Numbered from the stretch's first letter, positions 37,101 through 44,602 are shown. The stretch: 44,772 nucleotides of DNA from Bacteroidaceae bacterium (GCA_017509605.1 JAFWPH010000040.1:1-44772); one strand, 5' to 3'. Numbers and translations: made by a program. The notes: generated by a model from the sequence alone, not told the origin.

Positions 37101-38772
37101 CTTGGTAGCAAGGTGTGCCCTTGGTGTCGTTGTTTGTCATCGAACCCTCGCAAACGTAAATAGGACTCCAACTGCCGTATTTGGCCACACAGCCCTCAGT
37201 GTTCTTGCCGTTGAGATAGTTGAAGGTCTCTGAGCAGAGGTCACCGTCCCAGTAGATGCGGAAGTTGGTGTTCACACCAGTAGCGTCAAGTCCAGGAACA
37301 GCACTGTTCGTCACGAGGCTGATGGCACCTTCTCGGGCAGAGCATCCAAGGCCTCCTGGGAAGGAGTTGCAGAAGTTGTCGGCCATGGCGCGGCCGTCGT
37401 CGTTGCCTGCCTCATAGCGGTGGTAGATCTTGCTGGTGGTACCGTCGCGGTAGTTGTTGCCGGGATGATCCTCATTACAAGCGTAAATCTCCAGACCGTG
37501 GATGTAGGGGTTGAAGTCGCCGTGATGCTGGGCATCGCCGTGGCCAAGGCTGGTGGAGGAAAGTCCCTTTCCGTTGTCGTCGATGACCATGGAACCAAAG
37601 CATATCTCATCGCGTCCGTCCATATCCACATCGGCAACGCCATAGTTGTGGTAGCCCTGTCCTTTCCAAGGACCCCAGTTGTTGTTGTACCATTTCCATC
37701 TTACCACCAGTTCATGTGATGCGGGGTCAACGTCGTAGGCAATCATCTTGTGACGGGTGTAGATACCGCGAGCGAGGAAGATGCTCGGCTTGCGTCCGTC
37801 AAGGTAGGGAGCGCCGAAGAAGTGCTTGGTGCTGCGGTGTCCGTAGCCGTCGCCCCAGGCTGCGTTGAGGTCGGTCTCACCTGGCTCAAGTCGGGCAAGT
37901 GGGTAGGTGATGCACTGATAGGGCTTGCCGGTCTGTCCGTTCATATAGACGAGGTATTCTGCACCATCGTGCATGAACCAGTTGGTGCCACCACCTGTGG
38001 CACCACGGTAGTTCTTCGAAGCGTCGCCAACGGTATATACGGTGCCGTCGGCCATGTGGATGGTGGTGCCGTCGGCAGCGCGCATCACGGCTTCGGCCTT
38101 CCCGTCACCGTCCCAGTCGTAGGCCACGATATTCTGCTCGTTGTTCTGGAAGTCGCCCATGTTCGGACCGCAGTTCACCCACCAGAGCACCGTGCCGTCG
38201 AGTTTCAGACACTCGAAGAGGCTGTATTCGCCGTTGTAGCCGTTGCGTGGATAACTGGCGGCCATCTCACTCTGGTTGTCGTATTTCAACAGGATCTCCA
38301 ACTCACCGTCGCCATCCACATCGGCGCAGCAGGCGTCGTTGGGGATATAGGTGCTTTTGAGCGATTTGTCGTGCTTGGGCACAATCTCCAAGTAGCTCTT
38401 CGACCATACAGTAGCCTCCTTGCTCTGAGGTTGTTCCACACCACGCACCACAGCACTCACTGTGTATTTGTTGCTGGTGCTGCCCGAGGCGTCTCTGTAG
38501 TTCGAGACGTTGAGTGGGGTATCGGTGATTTTCACACCGTCGCGATAGACGTTGTACTGAACGTCGTAATACTCCTCGCCGAGGATACGCCACGACAGGA
38601 ACACGCCGTTGCTCACTTTCTGGGCAATCAGACCGCGGTCAAGCCGATCGACGGGACGCTGTGCAAAAGTCAACGTCGATGATGTCAGCATCGCAAGAAA
38701 GAGGAATAACACTCTGCAAGTCTGACCAATATAGACAGACCTGAAAGCTGATAAAGAGTTTTTCTTTCTCAT
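34117..38772 (-). CDS. PL11 rhamnogalacturonan lyase with autotransporter-like repeats and type IX-like sorting domain
   Basis: This is a 1551-residue secreted protein. A signal peptide (cleavage near FA/Q, residue 37) leads into a PL11 lyase domain (~38-645), which cleaves the rhamnogalacturonan-I backbone by beta-elimination. The lyase domain shows the family opening RPVDRLDRGLIA, calcium-binding-type acidic repeats (DVDGDGELEI from 151, DWDGDGKAEA from ~219, DVDMDGRDEI near 388), FGDWREEI, and HDHQYRNA...NQPPH. Residues ~690-1440 contain autotransporter-associated beta-strand repeats (LIKQGDGTLNL, LTKEGKGSLTINTLNSYTGG, LTKRGAGWL, FTKMGSGKM). Residues ~1475-1551 resemble a type IX sorting domain (GLSKGVYILRLTSESGKQ, ending VKMMK). 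Such a layout would hold the lyase at the cell surface on a long stalk. Lyase assignment is strong; stalk and export route are inferred. Confidence 0.88.
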   Translation of the reverse strand: MRKKNSLSAFRSVYIGQTCRVLFLFLAMLTSSTLTFAQRPVDRLDRGLIAQKVSNGVFLSWRILGEEYYDVQYNVYRDGVKITDTPLNVSNYRDASGSTSNKYTVSAVVRGVEQPQSKEATVWSKSYLEIVPKHDKSLKSTYIPNDACCADVDGDGELEILLKYDNQSEMAASYPRNGYNGEYSLFECLKLDGTVLWWVNCGPNMGDFQNNEQNIVAYDWDGDGKAEAVMRAADGTTIHMADGTVYTVGDASKNYRGATGGGTNWFMHDGAEYLVYMNGQTGKPYQCITYPLARLEPGETDLNAAWGDGYGHRSTKHFFGAPYLDGRKPSIFLARGIYTRHKMIAYDVDPASHELVVRWKWYNNNWGPWKGQGYHNYGVADVDMDGRDEICFGSMVIDDNGKGLSSTSLGHGDAQHHGDFNPYIHGLEIYACNEDHPGNNYRDGTTSKIYHRYEAGNDDGRAMADNFCNSFPGGLGCSAREGAISLVTNSAVPGLDATGVNTNFRIYWDGDLCSETFNYLNGKNTEGCVAKYGSWSPIYVCEGSMTNNDTKGTPCYQGDVFGDWREEIIMRTAANNIRIYSTTTATKWRNYTLWHDHQYRNAMVWQMCGYNQPPHVSYYLGEMEGITVAPPPLIMTGRTEVANGGTIGKSLNDKHVIVCETGNTNVSIENGVEPYIVTFNVGSWVQGSAASESTASNPKITYDYYTCNVTGGAIGGKARLIKQGDGTLNLPKVNMTYTGETNIWGGIVNFDGTMANSNVWLNHFTQLNSNGGEFKSIKATYGSVIRPGGENSKGNITVDSTLFLGFGSRLVLDLYGSTVDGDLIKAKTLRVEKKTGEAWTKYGPEYIQPVIEINGIGLVAGDYVIAEADSVIGSVTNIKIEGVNDFKTGIKYENGKVVLSIGDVRGASTIIWTGASNTIWDFANTKNFILSGDESEAPEAFVYGDAVEFNDDAKNFTVTINENVQVESINVNNTKAYTFNGTGSITSGSLTKEGKGSLTINTLNSYTGGNHLLGGTTIVSALSNDVDATGNLGGVIINANNFTIENGAVLQTNQAVKNGSPIRFVGEEGGVINNSADFVQQKSFSGTKLTKRGAGWLKTSAPGSALNRLVIAAGTVQNGNGNAAKVVELSGGSLVDNVGTSNEINIPEKKTGSWTTGNRCTYSNALTGAGTINVYCATEKGSNYYATRTPIRLNLSNFEGTLVAGATYTADGRFTFDTSTGGTKWTLNIPDGIYVQNSGKTLRMGAVTGKGSLGGFCTFSNNGASGSNTWQVGNDEDFKFEGLVIGGDRFTKMGSGKMTATGVWTTTGAVSISEGALICTSGGSLGTGALTVEKNGTLMGINNTGTSMTNSSFTINGTVHPGSSASAFTGSLDFNGKNVTFNNSSTLEVVMRRSNTTESTLGGTGIKNINKLTFNGTVAVELYRSYTPVVGDELRLWADVKSFTGNPSFNLPETHETNDSIYTITWDTSDIANGIVRVSALNVVDGINSIIADTENVKVEVMSVNGAAICEFYCPMGSLKNSFAKTGLSKGVYILRLTSESGKQKSVKMMK

Positions 38773-38887
38773 AAGTGGTTATAAATGTTAAATTGTTAGT
38801 TTAGTTCAATTGTTGATGCAGGCCAGTGCTTGGCATGGCGACACTTAGGCGATGTGTGGCAGGAAAGCCACACCTTCGATTATTCTG

Positions 38888-38895
38888 CAAAATTA
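38888..38895 (-). promoter_or_regulatory. Candidate -7 box of the PL11-stalk gene
   Basis: On the minus strand TAATTTTG matches TAnnTTTG. The start would be near 38881, giving a leader of roughly 108 bases. No -33 box at normal spacing is seen. Confidence 0.3.
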
Positions 38896-39030
38896 CGAAT
38901 TTCTCATTATTTATAAGCAGCATATCGCCAAAATCTTTCAATGAGTAGTTTTTTGATTGTTGCGGGAATGAGAAAATACGTCATGGAATGACGGGTAGGT
39001 TGGTTAATGTTGGGGGATTTGCATACTGCA

Positions 39031-39498
39031 TTAGAGGCGGAAGGTCACAGGGACCGTGAACTGTACCCTGACGGTCTCTCCATGCAATTTTCCTGGAATC
39101 CAATTCGGCATCGATCTGATAACAGTGATTGCTTCGTCGTCGAAAATATGGTCGGCAGATCTGATGACTACGGGATCAGCAATGGAACCGTCTTTGTTGA
39201 CCACGAAAGAGACGAGGACACGTCCTTGCATGTTGTTGTTCTTCGCACTGTCGGGGTAGTGGATGTTGTCTTTGATAAACGCCTCCAACGCCTCCATTCC
39301 TCCTGGGAATTCCGGCATCTGATCGACTACTTGATAGACCTCATCATTTTCATCCTCATCTTCGATGACTTCTGATTCCAAGGTTTGTGCTGTCTCGGTG
39401 TTCACTTGTTCTTTTTGTTCCTTTTGCTTTCCTTTGCAACCTGCGAGGAAGCATGTCAACATGATGATGCCCATAAGGGTCAATACTGTCTTTTTCAT
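39031..39498 (-). CDS. Lipoprotein with TonB C-terminal domain
   Basis: This is a 155-residue protein. The lipobox FLAGC puts a lipidated cysteine at residue 21. A charged linker rich in K, E, Q and D follows (~22-55). Residues ~60-155 form a TonB C-terminal domain: MPEFPGGMEALEAFI, NIHYPDSAKNNNMQGRVLVSFVVNKDGSI, and a closing VQFTVPVTFRL. TonB normally has an N-terminal transmembrane helix plus a proline-rich spacer; here a lipid anchor replaces both. It could be a partner or decoy of a TonB-dependent system or a free periplasmic binding module. It sits between two divergent PL11 lyase genes. A -7-like box TATATTTG (39538-39531, minus) lies about 33 bases upstream of the start. Confidence 0.82.
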   Translation of the reverse strand: MKKTVLTLMGIIMLTCFLAGCKGKQKEQKEQVNTETAQTLESEVIEDEDENDEVYQVVDQMPEFPGGMEALEAFIKDNIHYPDSAKNNNMQGRVLVSFVVNKDGSIADPVVIRSADHIFDDEAITVIRSMPNWIPGKLHGETVRVQFTVPVTFRL

Positions 39499-39530
39499 TG
39501 TGATTTTGTTTTTAGGTGATTAATGAGTTG

Positions 39531-39538
39531 CAAATATA
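39531..39538 (-). promoter_or_regulatory. Candidate -7 box of the TonB-domain lipoprotein gene
   Basis: On the minus strand TATATTTG fits TAnnTTTG. The transcript would start near 39524, about 26 bases before the ATG. Confidence 0.35.
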
Positions 39539-39772
39539 GACATAATTCGGGATTTATGAGTCATTAGAGTAAAGATTTTTACTCAACTTTCACAGGTAAA
39601 TAATGAAGGTAAAAATGGAAGTAAACTCGCTGCTGCTTGTTCTTCGATGTTGCCTACCCGTAGCCATTCTTGACAATGCTCAGCAAACTGAAATGATAGG
39701 GAAATTATTTAGAAGAAATGGAGGATCATTGCAGGAAAAAAGAGTGAGAGTCGTTATTTTGAATCACTTATG

Positions 39773-39804
39773 TTTGGCTATCTGTTCAGAAAGTCGTAAT
39801 TTTG
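39773..39804 (+). promoter_or_regulatory. Promoter of the second PL11 lyase gene
   Basis: TTTG at 39773-39776, a 20-base spacer and TAATTTTG at 39797-39804 match the Bacteroidota -33/-7 consensus. The start near 39811 gives a leader of about 110 bases, which includes the TTTAACTCCC repeats. This also argues against the 90-codon open frame at 39603-39875 being a gene. Confidence 0.6.
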
Positions 39805-39870
39805 TCAAACATTATCAATGGACGACTCGTTGTATTCTTTTGTATTGCGATATCTGCTCACGAACTATAA

Positions 39871-39913
39871 TTTAACTCCCCTTTAACTCCCAATTTAACT
39901 CCCCTTTAACTAT
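39871..39913 (+). repeat. TTTAACTCCC direct repeats in the PL11 leader
   Basis: Three full copies of TTTAACTCCC (from 39871, 39882 and 39894) and a fourth partial copy (39905) lie 11-12 bases apart, ending a few bases before the ATG at 39921. The spacing is close to one helical turn. They lie inside the predicted mRNA leader. Confidence 0.7.
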
Positions 39914-39920
39914 TTGATGT

Positions 39921-42353
39921 ATGGGTATTAAGACTACATTATTCACTGCCGCCCTTGTGGCTTGCTCGTTGCCACTGTCGGCTCAGAACACTCCAATAGC
40001 TCAGATGGAACACCTTGATCGCGGAGTGGTTGCGTTGCCTGCATCGTCATCTGGCATTTTTGTCAGTTGGCGCTTGCTCGGTACCGACGATGATGTCCAC
40101 ACCACATTCGACGTCCTTTCCAACGGACTTGTCGTTGGCAAAAACATCAGCAAGGCCACATCTTATCAACACGCCGGAGGGAAACAAGGAAACCTATACC
40201 AGGTGGTGACCAAGGTGGATGGTGTGCCTGTCGATACATCTGAGGCTGTTACGCCTTGGAAGCAAGTCTATCTGCCGTTGAAACTCAACCGTCCAGCTGG
40301 CGGCACTCTCGACGGAGCTGCCTATAGCTACTCACCCAATGACATGAGTGTGGGCGACGTGGATGGCGACGGACAGTATGAACTCTTCGTGAAATGGGAC
40401 CCATCCAACGCCAAGGACAATTCTCAGAGCGGTGTCACGGGAAACGTGATTATCGACTGCTACAAACTTGACGGCACTCAACTGTGGCGTGTCGATTTGG
40501 GACGAAACATCCGAGCTGGAGCACACTACACCCAGTATCTCGTCTATGACTTCGATGGTGACGGTCATGCCGAGATGATGTGCAAGACCGCACCTGGCAG
40601 TAAGGACGGGGCTGGAGCTTACGTCAACCAGGCTGCTACCGACTCCAAAATCAAGGCTGCCGACAACGGCAAGAGTTGGGTGGCCGGTGGAGGACGCATC
40701 AATGGCGGACATGAGTATCTCACAGTGTTTGAAGGCCTGACAGGTAAAGCCATCCACACCATCGCCTACAACCCCACACGCAATGCCTCTTCTGGATTGA
40801 GTGAGGCTGCGGGCACATTTAATTGGGACGATCGAAGCGGTAAGAACGACAAGGGCGACTATGGCAACCGTGGCGAGCGTTATCTCGCTTGTGTGGCTGC
40901 ACTCAACGGACCCGACGGAACAGCTTCAGGCGTCTTTGCACGTGGTTATTACACGTTTGCCTATCTTTGGGCTGTCGATTTCAATGGCAAGCAACTCAAG
41001 CCACGCTGGCTTCATAAGTCAGGTTCCAGAACCACCTACAGCGTGGTCAATTACCAGACCAGCGCCTCAGGGACCACAAAGAGTTACACACCAGGAAGAT
41101 CCACATCTGGTGGCGGTTCCAACACGCTTTACGCCAATGGCAACCACAACATCTCCGTGGCAGATGTGGATGGTGACGGAAAGGACGAAATCATCTATGG
41201 TTCGGCCGCAGTCGATGACGACGGTAAATTGCTCTACGCCGTAGGTTTCGGTCATGGTGACGCCATGCATTTGGGAGACCTCAACCCGGAGCGACCAGGT
41301 TTGGAGGTCTTCGATGTGCATGAGGAGAAAGGCACTTATTCTTGGGACCTCCACGATGCGGCCACTGGACAGGTGCTCATCAAGGGAGGAAACAGCGGAG
41401 TGGACAACGGACGTGGTATAGCGGCGCAACTTGATGCCAACCATTATGGGTGCTTCTTCAGCTCTGCCGACCAAAGAGACCAACGCAGCGCCGTCACGGG
41501 AAAAGTGATGTCTTCAGGACAGACATCGCTCAACTTCCGCATCTTCTGGGATGGTGACCTTCAGGAAGAACTCTTAGACGGGAACAAGATTGAAAAATGG
41601 AACGGCAACGGAACCTCACGTCTTTTCATCAACGGCAAGAATCCTTACGACTATAATAGTTCAAGCTCTTGCAACGGGACGAAATCCACTCCCAACCTGC
41701 AGGCCGACATCTTTGGCGACTGGCGAGAGGAAATCATACTCTGGAGTTCCAGTGACGGTGCCACAATCAATATTTTCTCATCGAATGCGACCACTGACTA
41801 TCGTGTCCCAACACTGATGCACGACCACACCTACCGCATGGCCGTGGCTTGGCAGAACTGCGCCTATAACCAGCCGCCACACCTCGGTTACTACCTGCCC
41901 GATTACTTCCGTACCCGCTTCGTGCCAATGGACGAGTTCGCACTGGAACAGACCATTGAACTGGGCGACAGCATCCACCCTGTGATGTTCATGTACCGCA
42001 ACTGCAATTCAGTGAATGTGGATTCCACTTTCGCACCGACAGGCAGGACAAAGGGAATCACCTCTGAATTTAAGTTCAAGCGCGACTACTCGAATCATCT
42101 CGCTATCCTCACGGGTAAACCTGAGGTGGAGGGCGACTACGAGATCGTGCTTCGGGGTTCGGGAAACGCCAACTTCAGCGGAAATGCCTACCAGAGCTTC
42201 ATCATTCATGTGACACCAACCACCGGCATTGCTTCAGTACGCCAAGAAGTGAACGACGACGCCTACTACAATCTGCAGGGCATCCGCTTCGAAGGACGTC
42301 CAACCGTCAAAGGCATCTACATCCATCAAGGCAAGAAAGTACTTATACAATAG
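39921..42353 (+). CDS. PL11 rhamnogalacturonan lyase
   Basis: This is an 810-residue secreted lyase acting on the rhamnogalacturonan-I backbone. A signal peptide (1-21, ending LSA before Q) is followed by MEHLDRGVVAL, the calcium-type acidic repeats DVDGDGQYEL (from ~147), DFDGDGHAEM and DVDGDGKDEI, then IFGDWREEI and HDHTYRMAVAWQNCAYNQPPH near residue 650. The lyase domain ends at about 665. A C-terminal sandwich segment (~675-770) and the short tail YYNLQGIRF...KGIYIHQGKKVLIQ follow, like the tail of the 1014-residue surface protein. It lacks the long repeat stalk of the other PL11 gene. It has a good promoter and ends in a strong terminator, so it is probably a single-gene unit. Confidence 0.9.
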   Translation: MGIKTTLFTAALVACSLPLSAQNTPIAQMEHLDRGVVALPASSSGIFVSWRLLGTDDDVHTTFDVLSNGLVVGKNISKATSYQHAGGKQGNLYQVVTKVDGVPVDTSEAVTPWKQVYLPLKLNRPAGGTLDGAAYSYSPNDMSVGDVDGDGQYELFVKWDPSNAKDNSQSGVTGNVIIDCYKLDGTQLWRVDLGRNIRAGAHYTQYLVYDFDGDGHAEMMCKTAPGSKDGAGAYVNQAATDSKIKAADNGKSWVAGGGRINGGHEYLTVFEGLTGKAIHTIAYNPTRNASSGLSEAAGTFNWDDRSGKNDKGDYGNRGERYLACVAALNGPDGTASGVFARGYYTFAYLWAVDFNGKQLKPRWLHKSGSRTTYSVVNYQTSASGTTKSYTPGRSTSGGGSNTLYANGNHNISVADVDGDGKDEIIYGSAAVDDDGKLLYAVGFGHGDAMHLGDLNPERPGLEVFDVHEEKGTYSWDLHDAATGQVLIKGGNSGVDNGRGIAAQLDANHYGCFFSSADQRDQRSAVTGKVMSSGQTSLNFRIFWDGDLQEELLDGNKIEKWNGNGTSRLFINGKNPYDYNSSSSCNGTKSTPNLQADIFGDWREEIILWSSSDGATINIFSSNATTDYRVPTLMHDHTYRMAVAWQNCAYNQPPHLGYYLPDYFRTRFVPMDEFALEQTIELGDSIHPVMFMYRNCNSVNVDSTFAPTGRTKGITSEFKFKRDYSNHLAILTGKPEVEGDYEIVLRGSGNANFSGNAYQSFIIHVTPTTGIASVRQEVNDDAYYNLQGIRFEGRPTVKGIYIHQGKKVLIQ

Positions 42354-42400
42354 AAGACTTTCTCAGCCCTTAAAAATTCCCTTCCCTAAAAGAAGGACAA

Positions 42401-42446
42401 AAAAAAACAACTCCCCTGCAAAAAAAGGAAGGGGAGTTGTTTTTTT
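42401..42446 (+). terminator. Rho-independent terminator after the PL11 gene
   Basis: A stem ACAACTCCCC/GGGGAGTTGT with A-rich left and T-rich right flanks (seven or more T) follows the PL11 stop by about 50 bases. Confidence 0.88.
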
Positions 42447-43045
42447 AGGTTTGGATTCCAGCTTCACCTTTTACATGCTAATTCATGTGGAAGTGTTTTA
42501 GGTTTTTGTAAGTATTTGTAATACAGATAGAAACAAATATACCCCGAAGTTGAAAGGTACAAAAAAGTGCAATCTGCCGTTTTTGCAGCCAACATAAGCA
42601 GTTTTTCTATCATTATGGCTATATAAGATTTAATAATACGTTAAGATTATTTAACAGGCGAATTTTAGCCATTTTGAGCTTTTGACAACTTTGGTGAGCA
42701 AAGACAAAGGATTTATGCCAGTCAAAAGAGAGAAGATAAAGCATCAAAATGGGGTCAGGTGTACCGTCATTGTATCTCGGATTCTCTAAGTATCTGGGAT
42801 TCAACGATGGTTAATAATTCAAAGTCAACTTTGGATAATCCAAACGGCTGTCAACTTTCTTTTTTGTTGACTACTGTTTGTTTGCCGTGTCAATCGTACC
42901 AATGTTTATGTGTCGCCAGACAGGTAATCTTTGGTTCATATTAATTATATTAATTGAAAAAGGTAGGGAAAAGAAAGGATGAGGTAACACTTTGAGGCAA
43001 AAAGGGGATTTCTTAGGATGCTTTTATTCTTTTTCTTCAAAAAAG
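42447..43045. other. AT-rich intergenic region without a recognisable gene
   Basis: I see no gene, tRNA or mobile element in this ~600-base gap. A 61-codon open frame on the minus strand (42619-42804) has no family resemblance. A 13-base direct repeat with one mismatch (GTATCTSGGATTC at about 42772 and 42790) is the only repeat of note. Confidence 0.5.
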
Positions 43046-43077
43046 TTTGGCTATTCAAAATAAAAGCAGTACCTTTG
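43046..43077 (+). promoter_or_regulatory. Promoter of the leader RNA and truncated Abi_2 gene
   Basis: TTTG at 43046-43049, a 20-base spacer and TACCTTTG at 43070-43077 fit the Bacteroidota consensus fully. The predicted start near 43084 lies just before a hairpin-forming leader. Confidence 0.65.
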
Positions 43078-43083
43078 CGCCAC

Positions 43084-43130
43084 GAGAACCCGCCAAGCCT
43101 CTTCACAATGCTTAAATCGGCGGGTCGTTT
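43084..43130 (+). ncRNA. Candidate Abi-associated small structured RNA or leader
   Basis: Starting at the predicted transcript start, a hairpin with stem ACCCGCC (43088-43094)/GGCGGGT (43119-43125) and a ~24-base loop is followed by a U-rich run (CGTTTTGTTTTATT), like a small terminated RNA. I recall that Abi_2/AbiF-family genes are associated with a published candidate RNA motif (abiF) upstream, and this placement fits; a covariance-model search is needed to say whether it is that motif. Here it runs directly into a truncated Abi_2 reading frame. Confidence 0.5.
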
Positions 43131-43150
43131 TGTTTTATTATGGCCTGTTG

Positions 43151-43798
43151 ATGTTCAATGAGATTGAGAAGATTGAGATAGCCGTCCGTAGTGCCATTGT
43201 CAACATAACGAGCCGTGAGACAGGGAATCCCTTTTGGATGACCGACCCTACGTGCTTCTATGATATCAACACCTTTACGAAGACAAAACAGCTCATTGAT
43301 GCTGAACTTGCCAAGTCGCGCGAAGATTTCATTGAACATTTTCGCAACACTTATTCTGACCCATATCCCCCTTCTTGGATGTTGGCTGAGATACTTCCAT
43401 TAGGTGTGCTGACAAGGATATACGATAACATCAGGAGCAACCAGATTCGAAAGAAGATAGCACAAGAGTTCTCCCTGGGAGTGCCAGTCTTTAACTCATG
43501 GATGACGATTATCACTGTTGCCAGAAACAACTGCGGTCATCACGCTCGCGTATGGAACCGTACATTTGCTTTGAGGGTTTTGACTCAGCGACGTATGGCG
43601 CGTCCTTGGATCGCAATTCCAGTCAACCAAAAGAAAGCCTATTTCAGTCTCTGTATCATTAAATACTTCCTTGACATCATTTCGCCGAACAACGACATGA
43701 AGGCAAAGATTGATGCACTTCTTGCCGACTACCCGTCCATTGACATCAACGCAATGGGCTTCCCTCGTGGTTGGGAGAGCGAACCGCTATGGCAATAG
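43151..43798 (+). pseudogene. Abi_2 family protein (abortive infection), N-terminally truncated
   Basis: The frame encodes about 215 residues from the ATG here; a TTG at 43130 would add seven. It matches the C-terminal two-thirds of Abi_2 (AbiD/AbiF-like) proteins: LLMFNEIEKIEIAVRSAI, PSWMLAEILPLGVLTRIYDN, and ARNNCGHHARVWNR, whose RNxxxHH core is the family's conserved (HEPN-like) RNase motif. Full-length relatives are about 300 residues and begin with a further ~100-residue part that holds a YYRLSAYW-like segment; this is absent, and the in-frame upstream sequence does not resemble it. The loss joins the leader RNA almost directly to the middle of the gene. The protein may be inactive or a shortened variant that still has the catalytic motif. 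Confidence 0.7.
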
Positions 43799-43814
43799 AC
43801 ACAATTATACAAGA

Positions 43815-43848
43815 CGGGCGAGGATGGAAAACAGCACATCCTCGCCCG
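43815..43848. terminator. Hairpin terminator after the Abi_2 gene
   Basis: A perfect 12-base-pair GC-rich stem CGGGCGAGGATG/CATCCTCGCCCG with a 10-base loop lies 17 bases after the Abi_2 stop. The T-run following it is weak. Confidence 0.72.
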
Positions 43849-43951
43849 ATTTGGTTGAAAATACACCCCAAAAAATAAAAAATTGAGTTTGAATTGAAAA
43901 TAATTGCATTTCCGCTTTACATTTTCTTCGTCTGAACTGTATAATAAGTGT

Positions 43952-44602
43952 ATGACACGAAAAGAAATGACGAACGAGCGAGCGCAGAGTGATGTTCGCA
44001 TCAACTCTGCCGAGCAAGGAGGAATTGGACGGAGTCAAATCGAAAGTCTGTTCAAGACACACTACACGCAGATGTATCATCTGGCACTCACATTACTCTT
44101 CGATGAAGCGGAGAGCAAGGACGTGGTGAGCGATGTGTTCGCCAGTCTGCTTAGCGGCAAGGCTGCGATTAAGCGAGAGCAGAGCGATGCTGGCATCAGC
44201 TCTGCAGAGCGGGAGCAGGCTCGACCGAAGGTCAAGGAAGTGATGAGAGCAGACAACGCAAAAGCATTCCTCTTGGCGAGCGTGCGCCATCGTTGCATGA
44301 ATGTGTTACAGCACAAGCAGGTGAAAGAAAGCTTTGCACACCTGCTTACCGAGGACACTGATACATTTGTTAGCGACAATACAGTGGAAGAGCAAATGCA
44401 GATGGAAGAACTGATGTCCTACGTGCGGGACAATCTGTCACCGATGGAGCAGGATGTCTTCCGACTGCGTTACCTACGAGAGATGACCTGCCAGGAAGTG
44501 GCCGAAGCGCTGAATGTCAGTCGCCAGACCGTCCACACCCACCTGAAGCAGTCTGTAGAAAAAATAAGAAAGTATTTCAATTCAAACTCAAAAGCAATAT
44601 GA
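43952..44602 (+). CDS. ECF RNA polymerase sigma factor with palindromic-repeat insertions
   Basis: This is a 216-residue sigma-70 family (ECF) factor from the ATG chosen here. Region 2 spans roughly residues 30-130: IESLFKTHYTQMYHLALTLL, DVVSDVFASLL, then, after an insertion, KAFLLASVRHRCMNVLQHKQ. Region 4 covers ~155-205: LSPMEQDVFRLRYLREMTCQEVAEALNVSRQTVHTHLKQSV, a clear helix-turn-helix. Normal relatives go from the DVF helix to the AFL helix with a short linker; here about 30 residues (KREQSDAGISSAEREQARPK region) are inserted, and the N-terminus carries a related stretch (ERAQSDVRINSAEQGG). Both come from copies of one palindromic DNA element. The stop overlaps the next gene's ATG. An in-frame TTG further upstream (43904) also exists. 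Confidence 0.85.
   Translation: MTRKEMTNERAQSDVRINSAEQGGIGRSQIESLFKTHYTQMYHLALTLLFDEAESKDVVSDVFASLLSGKAAIKREQSDAGISSAEREQARPKVKEVMRADNAKAFLLASVRHRCMNVLQHKQVKESFAHLLTEDTDTFVSDNTVEEQMQMEELMSYVRDNLSPMEQDVFRLRYLREMTCQEVAEALNVSRQTVHTHLKQSVEKIRKYFNSNSKAI
43984..44010. repeat. Palindromic element, copy 1
   Basis: A 27-base imperfect palindrome with arms GCAGAGT/ACTCTGC and GATGT/GCATC, a 2-base loop and one bulged A lies in frame in the N-terminal part of the sigma-factor gene. Confidence 0.7.
44179..44205. repeat. Palindromic element, copy 2
   Basis: This is the same 27-base palindrome with arms GCAGAGC/GCTCTGC and GATGC/GCATC. Relative to copy 1, one pair has changed on both sides (T-A to C-G), which keeps the stem. 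It lies in the region-2 insertion of the sigma-factor gene, in the same reading frame as copy 1. Confidence 0.75.

Noticed and set aside
39603..39875. A 90-codon open frame before the second PL11 gene
   Set aside because: A consensus promoter for the PL11 gene and its leader repeats lie inside it, and it resembles no protein.
42619..42804. A 61-codon minus-strand open frame in the gap after the second PL11 gene
   Set aside because: It is an AT-rich chance frame without family match or promoter.
42447..43045. tRNA or insertion sequence in the long gap
   Set aside because: No cloverleaf-like sequence, terminal inverted repeats or transposase frame was seen.
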